Source of the DNA: Ruminococcus sp.
GTDB lineage: Bacteria > Bacillota > Clostridia > Oscillospirales > Ruminococcaceae
NCBI GenBank assembly: GCA_018376535.1
Contig: JAHABC010000007.1
Location: 1-64,000, forward strand
Reading direction: 5' to 3'
Length of the DNA stretch: 64,000 nucleotides
Every line of letters begins with the position of its first letter. Position 1 is the stretch's first letter. Made by a program: the position numbers and the translations under genes. The notes under the pieces were generated by a model. It made no database searches. It had not been told where the DNA came from and saw only the letters and a list, made by a program, of their open reading frames with translations. Of this stretch, positions 49,706 to 58,213 are shown in pieces.

Positions 49706-51096
49706 TACTTATCACCCTTAGCCTTTTCAATAACATCTTCAATAGTTCCAGTGAATAGGAAAGCTGATTCTGGTAAGTCGTCGTGTTTACCTTCGATAAT
49801 TTCTCTAAAGCCTCTAATAGTATCTTTTATAGGGACGTACTTACCTTTCATACCAGTGAACTGTTCAGCAACGGAGAACGGTTGCGATAAGAAACGTTGT
49901 ATCTTTCTAGCACGACTAACTGTAAGTTTATCTTCGTCCGAAAGTTCGTCCATACCCATAATAGCTATAATATCTTGAAGTTCGGTGTACCTTTGTAGAA
50001 TGTTTTGAACCTGTCTAGCTACTTGATAGTGTTCTTGACCTACAACGTCTGGTGAAAGTATTCTTGAAGTACTTTCAAGAGGGTCTACGGCAGGATATAT
50101 TCCCAAAGATGATATACTTCTTGATAGTACAGTAGTAGCATCTAAGTGAGCGAACGTAGTCGCTGGAGCAGGGTCTGTAAGGTCATCTGCTGGAACGTAT
50201 ACGGCTTGTACAGACGTTATTGAACCTTTATTTGTAGATGTAATTCTTTCTTGTAAAGCACCCATTTCGGTAGCTAAAGTAGGTTGATATCCTACGGCAG
50301 ATGGCATACGTCCTAATAGTGCTGATACTTCCGAACCTGCTTGAGTAAATCTAAAAATATTGTCTATAAATAGTAATACGTCTTGATTTTCTTTATCTCT
50401 AAAGTATTCAGCCATAGTCAATCCCGATAGTGCTACTCTCATTCTAGCTCCAGGGGGTTCGTTCATTTGACCGTACACTAATACAGTTTTGTCTATAACG
50501 CCACTTTCGGTCATTTCGTTGTAGAGGTCGTTACCCTCACGAGTACGCTCACCAACGCCAGTAAATACAGATATTCCTCCGTGTTGATTTGCTACGTTGT
50601 TAATCAACTCTTGAATTAATACAGTCTTACCAACACCAGCACCACCGAATAGACCAATCTTACCACCCTTTAGATATGGACATATCAAATCTATAACTTT
50701 AATACCAGTTTCCAAAACCTCATTAGAGCCAGTTTGTTCTTCATAAGATGGTGCATCTCTATGGATAGCCCATCTTTCTGTAGTATCTGGAGCAGGTTTT
50801 TCGTCTACTGGTTCGCCTAGTAGATTAAATATTCTACCCAAAGTCTGTCTACCCACTGGAACGGTAATAGGGTGACCAGTATCTATAGCGTCCATACCAC
50901 GAACCAAGCCATCGGTTGAACTCATAGCTATACATCTAACCACGTCATCGCCAACGTGTTGAGCGACTTCTATAGTCAACTTAACGCCATGATTATCTAT
51001 TTCAATAGCATTTAATAGTCTAGGAAGGCTATCCTTATCGAAACGAACGTCAACGACTGCACCGATAATTTGTACTACTTTACCTATATTTTGCAT
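49705..51096 (-). CDS. atpD: ATP synthase beta subunit
   Basis: The product has 463 residues and is the catalytic subunit: GGAGVGKTVLIQEL (Walker A, about residue 155), GERTREGNDLYNEM (catalytic Glu), LLFIDNIFRFTQAGSEVSALLGRMPSAVGYQPTLA and the DELSDEDKLTVSRARKIQRFLSQPF region near the C-terminus. Complete; cytoplasmic F1 part. Confidence 0.98.
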   Translation of the reverse strand: MQNIGKVVQIIGAVVDVRFDKDSLPRLLNAIEIDNHGVKLTIEVAQHVGDDVVRCIAMSSTDGLVRGMDAIDTGHPITVPVGRQTLGRIFNLLGEPVDEKPAPDTTERWAIHRDAPSYEEQTGSNEVLETGIKVIDLICPYLKGGKIGLFGGAGVGKTVLIQELINNVANQHGGISVFTGVGERTREGNDLYNEMTESGVIDKTVLVYGQMNEPPGARMRVALSGLTMAEYFRDKENQDVLLFIDNIFRFTQAGSEVSALLGRMPSAVGYQPTLATEMGALQERITSTNKGSITSVQAVYVPADDLTDPAPATTFAHLDATTVLSRSISSLGIYPAVDPLESTSRILSPDVVGQEHYQVARQVQNILQRYTELQDIIAIMGMDELSDEDKLTVSRARKIQRFLSQPFSVAEQFTGMKGKYVPIKDTIRGFREIIEGKHDDLPESAFLFTGTIEDVIEKAKGDK

Positions 51097-51116
51097 ATTA
51101 AAATAAAGACCTCCTT

Positions 51117-51147
51117 ATAAATAATGGTTAGTAAATAATAGTTAATA
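51117..51147. repeat. AT-rich repeat between atpG and atpD
   Basis: A run with TAAATAATAGTTAATAG lies in the gap between atpG and atpD and resembles the runs at 4393 and 46048. It is the only sizeable gap (about 55 bp) in the otherwise tight operon. Confidence 0.35.
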
Positions 51148-51152
51148 GTAAG

Positions 51153-52019
51153 CTATTCAACACTAGTAGCACCACTAACTATCTCGGTAAGTTCTTGAGT
51201 TATCGCCGATTGTCTAGCACGGTTATACTCAAGTGATAGATTATCTATCATATCAGTAGCGTTATTAGTAGCGTTTTCCATAGCAGAACGTCTTGACGCT
51301 TGTTCAGATGCAAAACTATCTACAATAGTACAGTATATCATACCTGCAATGTACTTTGGAACTAACATACTAAATACTTCTTCTGGTGATGGATTGAACT
51401 CTGTAATAGTCTTAGTTTTGTTCTTTTCGTCGCTACTTTGAATGTTAGGTATAGGAAGTAAAGTCATACTTCTAGCCTCTTGAAGTATAGGCGAAACGTA
51501 GTTAGTAAATATAAGTTCAATGGTATTAATCTTATTAGAGTTAAATAGTTCCATAATAGTATCGGTGATGTGTTCAGCCTTGTAAATAGTCATGTGTTCA
51601 GCAATATTAACCATACTGTCCACAACCTCATAAGAACGCTTTTGAAAGTGTTCTACAGCCTTTCTACCTATAGGTAAAATTTTAACGTTACCATTAAAGT
51701 CATCTATTTTACTTTGAGCCAACTTCAATACGTTACTATTAAAACCACCTGCAAGACCTCTATCACCAGCGATTACTATAATCAACGGAGTAGCACTCTC
51801 TTTAGAAATGGGTCTTGTATACACCGATACAGGACTTTCTATAGCCGTTTGACATATAATATCATACATTGAATGGAAGTATTCTCTGCTATTTTCGGCT
51901 CTTTCCTTAGCCTTTCTTAACTTAGATGATGACACTAATTCCATAGCTTTAGTAATCTGCATAGTACTTTCAACGCTTTTGATACGTCTTTTTATATCTT
52001 TAATGTTAGAAGATGCCAT
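51153..52019 (-). CDS. atpG: ATP synthase gamma subunit
   Basis: The product has 288 residues: N- and C-terminal helices that form the rotor shaft (IKDIKRRIKSVESTMQITKAMELVSSSKLRKAK at 5-37; SRRSAMENATNNATDMIDNLSLEYNRARQSAITQELTEIVSGA at the end) and the IVIAGDRGLAGGFN Rossmann-like middle. It links the c ring to the alpha-beta hexamer. Confidence 0.96.
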   Translation of the reverse strand: MASSNIKDIKRRIKSVESTMQITKAMELVSSSKLRKAKERAENSREYFHSMYDIICQTAIESPVSVYTRPISKESATPLIIVIAGDRGLAGGFNSNVLKLAQSKIDDFNGNVKILPIGRKAVEHFQKRSYEVVDSMVNIAEHMTIYKAEHITDTIMELFNSNKINTIELIFTNYVSPILQEARSMTLLPIPNIQSSDEKNKTKTITEFNPSPEEVFSMLVPKYIAGMIYCTIVDSFASEQASRRSAMENATNNATDMIDNLSLEYNRARQSAITQELTEIVSGATSVE

Positions 52020-52039
52020 TATTTAGATAAACCTCCTAA

Positions 52040-53557
52040 CTATTTTATCTCATTTAGATATTTTTTAACAAAGTCATTCAATACGTTCTTTAGATTTTCT
52101 TCATTATCCTTAGTTAAATCTTTAGTTTGGTTTATAGAGGATATTATATCTGGGTGAGTAGTATCCACATACTCAAATAGAGAGTTTTGGAAATATTGAA
52201 CGTTTTTAAGTGGAATTTCTTTCAAGAAATCATTTACCACTGCGTAGATTATTATTACTTGATGCTCTACCGTTACTGGTGAATTTTTATCTTGTTTTAG
52301 AACTTCTACTATTCTTTCGCCCTTGTCAAGACGGTCTTTAGTATCCTTATCCAAATCCGAGCCGAACTGCGAGAAGGATTGTAACTCTCTAAACTGCGAG
52401 TACAACAACTTCAATGAACTAGATACTTTCTTCATGGCTTTAATCTGTGCAGCTGAACCTACTCTTGATACCGATATACCTGGGTTTACGGCTGGTCTTA
52501 CTCCTGAATTGAATAGGTCTGTTTCAAGGAATATTTGACCATCTGTAATGGATATAACGTTAGTAGGAATGTACGCAGATACATCACCTGCTTGAGTTTC
52601 TATTATAGGTAGAGCAGTTAAAGAACCTCCACCATAGTTTTCGTTTAGTGAACAAGCACGTTCTAGCAATCTTGAGTGTAGATAGAATACATCACCTGGA
52701 TACGCTTCACGTCCTGGTGGACGCTTTAGTAGTAACGAAAGAGTTCTGTATGCTACTGCGTGTTTAGATAGGTCATCGTATATACAAAGAACGTCTTTAC
52801 CTTGATTTAAAAAGTACTCTCCTATAGTTACTCCAGAGTATGGAGCTATATACTGCAATGGTGCTAGTTCTGATGCCGTTGCAGATACTACTATAGTATA
52901 ACTCATAGCATCATTTTTTTCAAGAGTTTCCACCACGTTGGCAACTGTAGAACGTTTTTGTCCTATAGCCACATATATACATATCACGTTTTGACCTTTT
53001 TGGTTGATAATGGTATCTAAAGCGATGGAAGTCTTACCAGTCTGTCTATCGCCGATAATTAACTCTCTTTGACCTCTACCAATAGGTATCATGCTATCTA
53101 TAGCCTTTATGCCCGTCTGTAGAGGCTTATGAACAGACTTTCTAGTTATAATACCTGGAGCAATCTTCTCAATAGGAGAAGTTTCTTTAGTAAGAATAGC
53201 ACCCTTACCATCTATAGGTTGACCTAAAGCGTCTACTACTCTACCGAGCATCTCCTCGCCTACTGGTACGGATACTATAGTTCCAGTACGTTTTACGGTA
53301 GAACCTTCTTTTATACCTATATCCGAACCGAGCATAACTGCACCTACGAAATCTTGTTCTAGGTTAAGAGCCATTCCCTTAATGCCACCCTCGAACTCTA
53401 AAAGTTCGCCAGACATACAGTTTTCCAAGCCGTACACTCTAGCGATACCGTCACCAACGGTCATAACTGAGCCTACGTCATCTAATTCAATCTTAGATTT
53501 ATACTCTTTTATCTGTTGTTTAATAATATTAGTAATTTCATCTGGACGTAAATTCAA
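52040..53557 (-). CDS. atpA: ATP synthase alpha subunit
   Basis: The product has 505 residues: MNLRPDEITNIIKQQIKEY at the N-terminus (binds delta), GDRQTGKTSIALDTIINQK (non-catalytic nucleotide site, about 168-186), and the ALPIIETQAGDVSAYIPTNVISITDGQIFLE and SRVGSAAQIKAMK stretches. It starts with TTG behind AAGGTG. Confidence 0.98.
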   Translation of the reverse strand: MNLRPDEITNIIKQQIKEYKSKIELDDVGSVMTVGDGIARVYGLENCMSGELLEFEGGIKGMALNLEQDFVGAVMLGSDIGIKEGSTVKRTGTIVSVPVGEEMLGRVVDALGQPIDGKGAILTKETSPIEKIAPGIITRKSVHKPLQTGIKAIDSMIPIGRGQRELIIGDRQTGKTSIALDTIINQKGQNVICIYVAIGQKRSTVANVVETLEKNDAMSYTIVVSATASELAPLQYIAPYSGVTIGEYFLNQGKDVLCIYDDLSKHAVAYRTLSLLLKRPPGREAYPGDVFYLHSRLLERACSLNENYGGGSLTALPIIETQAGDVSAYIPTNVISITDGQIFLETDLFNSGVRPAVNPGISVSRVGSAAQIKAMKKVSSSLKLLYSQFRELQSFSQFGSDLDKDTKDRLDKGERIVEVLKQDKNSPVTVEHQVIIIYAVVNDFLKEIPLKNVQYFQNSLFEYVDTTHPDIISSINQTKDLTKDNEENLKNVLNDFVKKYLNEIK

Positions 53558-53574
53558 AAATACACACCTTCTTT

Positions 53575-54108
53575 TTAATGTTTATGAAGTTGTTTAGAAA
53601 GTTCTGCAAACTTAGTTTTAACGCTATCATCAATGATAGTGTTATCATACTTAACCACAACGCCACCTAAAATAGATTTATCTACGGTTTCTACTATAGA
53701 TACCTTCTTGTTAGTAATTTTGCAGAGTTTTTCAACAATCTTATTGCGAAGTTCTTCCGATAAGGGAATACAAGTAATAACTTCGGCTTGAACTATATTG
53801 TTATACTTGTTATACTGCGTAGTGAAATCTTTTTGAATTTCAGATATTATATTAATTCTATGTTTTTCCACTAGCAGACACATAAAGTTATATACCAAGT
53901 TATTACAATTTCCCTCAAAAGCAGTTTGCAACAAAGATATCTTTTCCTTATTGGATACAATCGGCGAAGATAGAATAGTCAAAAATTCAGGTTCAGCATT
54001 AAAAATATCGGCACAAGATTTTAAATCTTGGTGAATAGCATCTAATTGATGTTCTTCTATACCAAGTTGAAATATGGCATTAGAGTATACTTTAACTGCC
54101 TCATTCAT
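53575..54108 (-). CDS. atpH: ATP synthase delta subunit
   Basis: The product has 177 residues. The N-terminal helical domain (VKVYSNAIFQLG...) binds alpha, and the C-terminal part holds TCIPLSEELRNKIVEKLCKITNKKVSIVETVDKSILGGVVVKYDNTIIDDSVKTKF, where the ILGGxVVKxxNxxxDxS pattern is diagnostic. It is part of the peripheral stalk. Confidence 0.95.
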   Translation of the reverse strand: MNEAVKVYSNAIFQLGIEEHQLDAIHQDLKSCADIFNAEPEFLTILSSPIVSNKEKISLLQTAFEGNCNNLVYNFMCLLVEKHRINIISEIQKDFTTQYNKYNNIVQAEVITCIPLSEELRNKIVEKLCKITNKKVSIVETVDKSILGGVVVKYDNTIIDDSVKTKFAELSKQLHKH

Positions 54109-54119
54109 AGATGTATCAC

Positions 54120-54611
54120 CTAACTTTCTTTACTATTAATAAAATCGTTGATTAGTTTTTCATGGTCATCTTTATTAATTTCACGTTGAACAATCTTTTC
54201 AGCCATAAGCATAGCCATATCGGATATTTCATCTTTAAGTTGAGCCTTAGCCTTTTTAAGTTCTCTTTGTGTTTCAACATTAGCCTTTTCAATGATGTGT
54301 TGAGCCTCATTCTTAGCACTGTCCACAATCTCATCGGAACTTCTTTGAGCCTTTTTGATTGCATTTTGAACTATCTCTGCACTTTCTTCTTTAGCACCTG
54401 CCATTAATTCGGTGTATTGCGACTTTAGTTGATTGGCATTTTCTAAAGTTTCATCTGCATTTTTATATATGTTAGAAACTTCATTCTGTCTATTTTCCAA
54501 AAACTTATTTACTCTACCAAATAAGAAGTGTTTTAGCACTAAAAATAGTATTAAAGTATTTAATAGAGTAAATATAATACTGCCAACGTCGATTGATAAA
54601 AAATCTAGCAT
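54120..54611 (-). CDS. atpF: ATP synthase b subunit
   Basis: The product has 163 residues: one membrane segment at about 10-28 (IIFTLLNTLILFLVLKHFLF), then a continuous right-handed coiled coil rich in Ala, Lys, Glu and Gln to the C-terminus. It forms the peripheral stalk with delta. Only one b gene is present, so the stalk is probably a homodimer. Confidence 0.95.
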   Translation of the reverse strand: MLDFLSIDVGSIIFTLLNTLILFLVLKHFLFGRVNKFLENRQNEVSNIYKNADETLENANQLKSQYTELMAGAKEESAEIVQNAIKKAQRSSDEIVDSAKNEAQHIIEKANVETQRELKKAKAQLKDEISDMAMLMAEKIVQREINKDDHEKLINDFINSKES

Positions 54612-54656
54612 AATTAAATTAAAACCTCCGTTCTACAGTTTTTTGAACGGTAGATA

Positions 54657-54911
54657 TTAAAGCTGTCCAATAAATGGATTGATAAATAGTAATATTAGTG
54701 CTACTACAAAGCCATATATACCAGTGGATTCTGCTACGGCACAACCTATAAACATTGTAGATGTTACTGAGCTTTTAGCTTCTGGTTGTTTAGCAATAGC
54801 CTCACAAGCCTTACCTACTGCGAAACCTTCACCTATACCAGGGCCTATACCTGCTATCATAGCCAAACCTGCTCCTATTGCTGAAGCAGCTAATACTATT
54901 GCTTTTTCCAT
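54657..54911 (-). CDS. atpE: ATP synthase c subunit, sodium-type with two carboxylates
   Basis: The product has 84 residues in two membrane helices. Helix 1 ends AGIGPGIGEGFAVGKA with Glu28; helix 2 has VAESTGIYGFVVALILL with Glu61, Ser62 and Thr63. The Ile-Gly-Pro-Gly motif and the Glu-Ser-Thr triad match sodium-translocating c rings such as Ilyobacter (Gln32, Glu65, Ser66, Thr67), except that the Gln is Glu here. A two-carboxylate sodium site of this kind has been described in Fusobacterium nucleatum. Sodium coupling is therefore likely but not proven. The ring size cannot be read from sequence. Confidence 0.96.
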   Translation of the reverse strand: MEKAIVLAASAIGAGLAMIAGIGPGIGEGFAVGKACEAIAKQPEAKSSVTSTMFIGCAVAESTGIYGFVVALILLFINPFIGQL

Positions 54912-54951
54912 AAAAATATACCTCCAAAAATATAATATTAAAAGAATTTAA

Positions 54952-55695
54952 TTACTCCTCAGTAGAGTAACCTCCACCTATAAACGCCATCGATAGACTT
55001 ATAAAGATGTACGCTTGCATAAAGCCACTAAACAAATCGAAGTACACCGATAGCACTGCTGGAACTCCTATAGTTAGTATAGGTATTGGCAAACCTATAG
55101 CGTTAGATAATCCAGTAAGTGCAAAGTAGATTAAACTTGTAATAACCATACCACCTGCTATGTTTCCAAAGTGACGGAACGCCATAGATACTGGTGTAGA
55201 TACCTCACTTATTACGTTAAGTGGTGCCATTACAAATATTGGTGAAAGGTAGCCTTTAAGATATCCACCAACATGATTAGTTTTAATCTTAGCATAGGTT
55301 ATGAACACAAAAGTTATTAAAGCCCAAGTTAGAGTGGTATTAAAGTCTGCAGTTACGGAACGCAATCCTAGTAGACTTATTAAACTTCCTAAAATAGAAT
55401 AACTAAACAATGTAGCTATATATGGACTATACTTTCTATGATTTTTACCCATATTTTCATCTACTAACTTATTTACAGTAGTGACAATCTGTTCAGCGAT
55501 AACTTGTTTTTTACTAGGTACTTTTTTCATATCGTGAGTTATCCAAAGTACGAAAGCCGTAATTATAGCTATTACTAACCAACCCAAAACTATGGTTTCG
55601 GTTATGTTTATGGTAACTCCAGCCACGTCGAAACTCCAGATTATTTTAGGTCCAGTAACTTCGATTTGAGTAATACCCGTTAAAAATTTACTCAC
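54952..55695 (-). CDS. atpB: ATP synthase a subunit
   Basis: The product has 247 residues with five or six membrane helices. The stretch LKGYLSPIFVMAPLNVISEVSTPVSMAFRHFGNIAGGMVI contains the essential Arg (MAFRHFGN), which faces the c ring, and the C-terminal helix MQAYIFISLSMAFI follows. It forms the ion half-channels with the c ring. Confidence 0.95.
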   Translation of the reverse strand: MSKFLTGITQIEVTGPKIIWSFDVAGVTINITETIVLGWLVIAIITAFVLWITHDMKKVPSKKQVIAEQIVTTVNKLVDENMGKNHRKYSPYIATLFSYSILGSLISLLGLRSVTADFNTTLTWALITFVFITYAKIKTNHVGGYLKGYLSPIFVMAPLNVISEVSTPVSMAFRHFGNIAGGMVITSLIYFALTGLSNAIGLPIPILTIGVPAVLSVYFDLFSGFMQAYIFISLSMAFIGGGYSTEE

Positions 55696-55710
55696 ATTTT
55701 AGCAACTCCT

Positions 55711-56076
55711 TTATTTAGAATTATTGCGTACGCTCAATAGAGTGTACAATACTTTAGGATAAAGTTGGGGAACTATTACACAAAACTCATTGATGCTTTT
55801 TATTTTAACTGCAAAGTAAAAAGCACTTCCCAATAGGAAGTATCTTAAAAGATATCCACTCATTAACCTAAGTCGATTACTTCCAAATTCAACGGCAGTA
55901 TCTAAGTTCCTTCGCAAAAGATGTAGGTTTATAAACAGTACAACACTACCTAACAACAAACCTAACATTACAGATACGTTAAGCGTAAACACTAAAGATA
56001 TCAAATAGATTATTATATTTAAAATACATGAACCTTTCAATATATACTTTAATTCAGAATAAAAATCCTTATCGTT
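55711..56076 (-). CDS. ATP synthase subunit I-like membrane protein
   Basis: The product has 121 residues with four membrane segments, without strong sequence motifs (NDKDFYSELKYILKGSCILNIIIYLISLVF first). Position as first gene of the atp operon, size and topology point to the AtpI/Fo subunit I group that helps assemble the c ring. TTG at 56076 is chosen as start because AAGGAGTG lies 7 bases before; a longer frame to 56115 has no ribosome-binding site. Confidence 0.75.
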   Translation of the reverse strand, partial: NDKDFYSELKYILKGSCILNIIIYLISLVFTLNVSVMLGLLLGSVVLFINLHLLRRNLDTAVEFGSNRLRLMSGYLLRYFLLGSAFYFAVKIKSINEFCVIVPQLYPKVLYTLLSVRNNSK

Positions 56077-56127
56077 CAAAAAAAACACTCCTTGATATCT
56101 TAAATTAGTTTGCACTTAACAATGTTG

Positions 56128-56156
56128 ATTATATCATAAAAAGGATTAATAATCAA
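56128..56156 (-). promoter_or_regulatory. atp operon promoter (TTGATT-17-TATAAT)
   Basis: On the minus strand TTGATT (56156-56151) and TATAAT (56133-56128), 17 bp apart with TGA before the -10, lie about 50 bp upstream of the first atp gene. Confidence 0.8.
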
Positions 56157-56356
56157 TAGTTTTAGAATAAAAACTCTTAACTATATTAATTATTATTAGA
56201 TATATTGCCCAAACAAATCCTAATATATTTATTACATTATATCTAAATATAAAAGATTTTTCAATACTCAAATAACATCATACTGTACATTAATATACAT
56301 TAAGTAGTTTTTTGAAGATAATCTAAAAATTTTTCAAAGATTTATATAAATATCTA

Positions 56357-56385
56357 TTGACTAAAATATTTAAATTTAGTATACT
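56357..56385 (+). promoter_or_regulatory. distal gdhA promoter candidate (TTGACT-17-TATACT)
   Basis: TTGACT at 56357-56362 and TATACT at 56380-56385, 17 bp apart. If used, it gives a leader of about 300 nt before gdhA. Confidence 0.55.
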
Positions 56386-56599
56386 AATAGATAATGCTCT
56401 ATTTTAAAAAATTGGCTTAATATTTGAAGGTGTATATTGAACAAACTTTCAAATATTGTCTAAAAAGTGTATTATATTAAGTATTTTAGGCGAAACATTG
56501 AATATATATGAAATATTGCAGTATGAAACTTTCAAAAATAATGAATATTGCTAATATTGGTTTATATTTAAAATATTTGTTGAAATTTCACATTTTATC

Positions 56600-56628
56600 T
56601 TGAAAATATTAAGTTTTTATGGTATAAT
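56600..56628 (+). promoter_or_regulatory. proximal gdhA promoter (TTGAAA-17-TATAAT)
   Basis: TTGAAA at 56600-56605 and perfect TATAAT at 56623-56628 with TG one base before the -10 (extended -10). The AGGAGG of gdhA lies about 50 bp downstream. Confidence 0.8.
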
Positions 56629-56692
56629 ACTAATATTGATAAATCAATGACTTTAATATATTAATATTTAATTTTTTAGGAGGAAAAATCCC

Positions 56693-58039
56693 ATGGCTAT
56701 AACTAATACTTATCTAGCTGGCGTTCTTGAAACTGTTAAGAAAAGAAACGCTGGTGAGCCTGAATTTATTCAAGCTGTAACTGAAGTTCTTGAATGTCTT
56801 CAACCTGTAGTTGAAAAAAGACCTGACCTTGTTGAAGCTGGTGTTATCGACAGACTTGTTGAACCAGAAAGACAAATTATCTTCCGTGTTCCTTGGGTAG
56901 ATGATAACGGTAAAGTACAAGTAAACAGAGGCTTTAGAGTTCAATATAACTCTGCTATAGGTCCTTACAAGGGTGGTTTAAGACTTCACCCATCTGTATA
57001 TATCGGAATTATTAAGTTCTTAGGCTTTGAACAAGTATTCAAGAACAGCTTAACTACTCTACCTATGGGTGGTGGTAAAGGTGGTTCCGACTTCGACCCT
57101 AAGGGTAAGAGCGATGGCGAAGTTATGCGTTTCTGTCAAAGTTTCATGACTGAACTTTGTAAGCATATCGGTCCAGATTGCGACGTTCCTGCTGGTGATA
57201 TCGGTACTGGTGCTAGAGAAATCGGCTATATGTTCGGTCAATACAAGAGAATTAGAAATGAATTTACTGGCGTTCTAACTGGTAAGGGTCTAACTTATGG
57301 CGGTTCTTTAGCTAGAACTGAAGCTACTGGTTATGGTCTATGTTACTTCACTGACGAAATGCTAAAGGCTAACGGCGAAAGCTTTAAGAATAAGACTGTA
57401 GTTATTTCTGGTTCTGGTAACGTTGCTATATACGCTACTCAAAAGGCTACTGAACTAGGTGCTAAGGTTGTAGCTCTTTCCGATTCCAACGGTTACATCT
57501 TCGATAAGAACGGTATCGACCTAGCTTGCGTAAAGCAACTTAAAGAAGTTGAAAGAAAGAGAATTAAAGAATACGTTACTACTCACCCAGACGCTGAATA
57601 TCATGAAGGTTGTAGTGGTATCTGGTCTATTCCATGTGATATCGCTCTACCATGTGCTACTCAAAACGAAATCAACAAGGAAAGTGCTGAACTTCTAGTT
57701 AAGAACCACTGTATCGCAGTTTCTGAGGGTGCTAATATGCCATCTACTCCAGAGGCTATTGAAGTATTCCTAAACAATAAGATTCTATTTGGACCTGCTA
57801 AGGCTGCTAATGCTGGTGGTGTTGCTACTTCTGGTCTTGAAATGAGCCAAAATAGTGAACGTCTATCTTGGACTTTTGAAGAAGTTGATGGTAAACTACA
57901 CAACATCATGAAGAACATATTCAAGTCTTGTGATGAGGCTGCTAAGGAATATGGTCTAGAAGGCAACTATATGGCTGGTGCTAATATCGCTGGTTTCTTA
58001 AAGGTTGCTGAGGCTATGAAGGCTCAAGGTTGCGTATAA
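56693..58039 (+). CDS. gdhA: glutamate dehydrogenase
   Basis: The enzyme interconverts 2-oxoglutarate plus ammonia and glutamate. The product has 448 residues, the hexameric GDH50 type. PMGGGKGGSDFDPKGKSDGEVMRFCQ (about residues 123-148) has the catalytic Lys and the Lys that binds 2-oxoglutarate; VISGSGNVAIYATQKATELGAKV is the Rossmann loop, and GGVATSGLEMSQN follows. NADP use is usual for this type but not proven here. It has a perfect AGGAGG, and its codons (GGT, GCT, AAG-rich) look tuned for high expression compared with neighbours. It takes the 2-oxoglutarate made by aconitase and isocitrate dehydrogenase. Confidence 0.97.
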   Translation: MAITNTYLAGVLETVKKRNAGEPEFIQAVTEVLECLQPVVEKRPDLVEAGVIDRLVEPERQIIFRVPWVDDNGKVQVNRGFRVQYNSAIGPYKGGLRLHPSVYIGIIKFLGFEQVFKNSLTTLPMGGGKGGSDFDPKGKSDGEVMRFCQSFMTELCKHIGPDCDVPAGDIGTGAREIGYMFGQYKRIRNEFTGVLTGKGLTYGGSLARTEATGYGLCYFTDEMLKANGESFKNKTVVISGSGNVAIYATQKATELGAKVVALSDSNGYIFDKNGIDLACVKQLKEVERKRIKEYVTTHPDAEYHEGCSGIWSIPCDIALPCATQNEINKESAELLVKNHCIAVSEGANMPSTPEAIEVFLNNKILFGPAKAANAGGVATSGLEMSQNSERLSWTFEEVDGKLHNIMKNIFKSCDEAAKEYGLEGNYMAGANIAGFLKVAEAMKAQGCV

Positions 58040-58123
58040 TTAAAATTATATTGATATTATCAATGCTTACAAAAAAACTTTATAGTTTTAATTAACCTCA
58101 AAAGATAATAAAGTTTATAATAA

Positions 58124-58157
58124 TGGTGACTAAGAGAAATCTTAGTCACTTTTTTAA
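58124..58157 (+). terminator. gdhA terminator
   Basis: GTGACTAAG pairs with CTTAGTCAC around a 6-nt loop, followed by a run of seven T. Confidence 0.9.
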
Positions 58158-58164
58158 TTTGCGT

Positions 58165-58195
58165 AAAAAAATCCCTTACCATGTGGTAAGGGATT
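58165..58195 (-). terminator. pfkA terminator
   Basis: On the minus strand the palindrome ATCCCTTACC-ACAT-GGTAAGGGAT is followed by a T run; it lies 20 bases after the pfkA stop. Confidence 0.9.
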
Positions 58196-58213
58196 AATCT
58201 AGTAGCAACCCTA

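Larger units (their letters stand above)
56116..56692. other. 577-bp non-coding stretch between atp operon and gdhA
   Basis: No gene is visible. It holds the atp promoter at its left, two promoters for gdhA (56357-56385 and 56600-56628), and between them a leader-like stretch with the hairpin AATATTTGAA/TTCAAATATT (about 56420-56457) and repeated AATATTG and AAACTTTCAAA words. The DNA is about 80 percent A and T. Confidence 0.6.
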
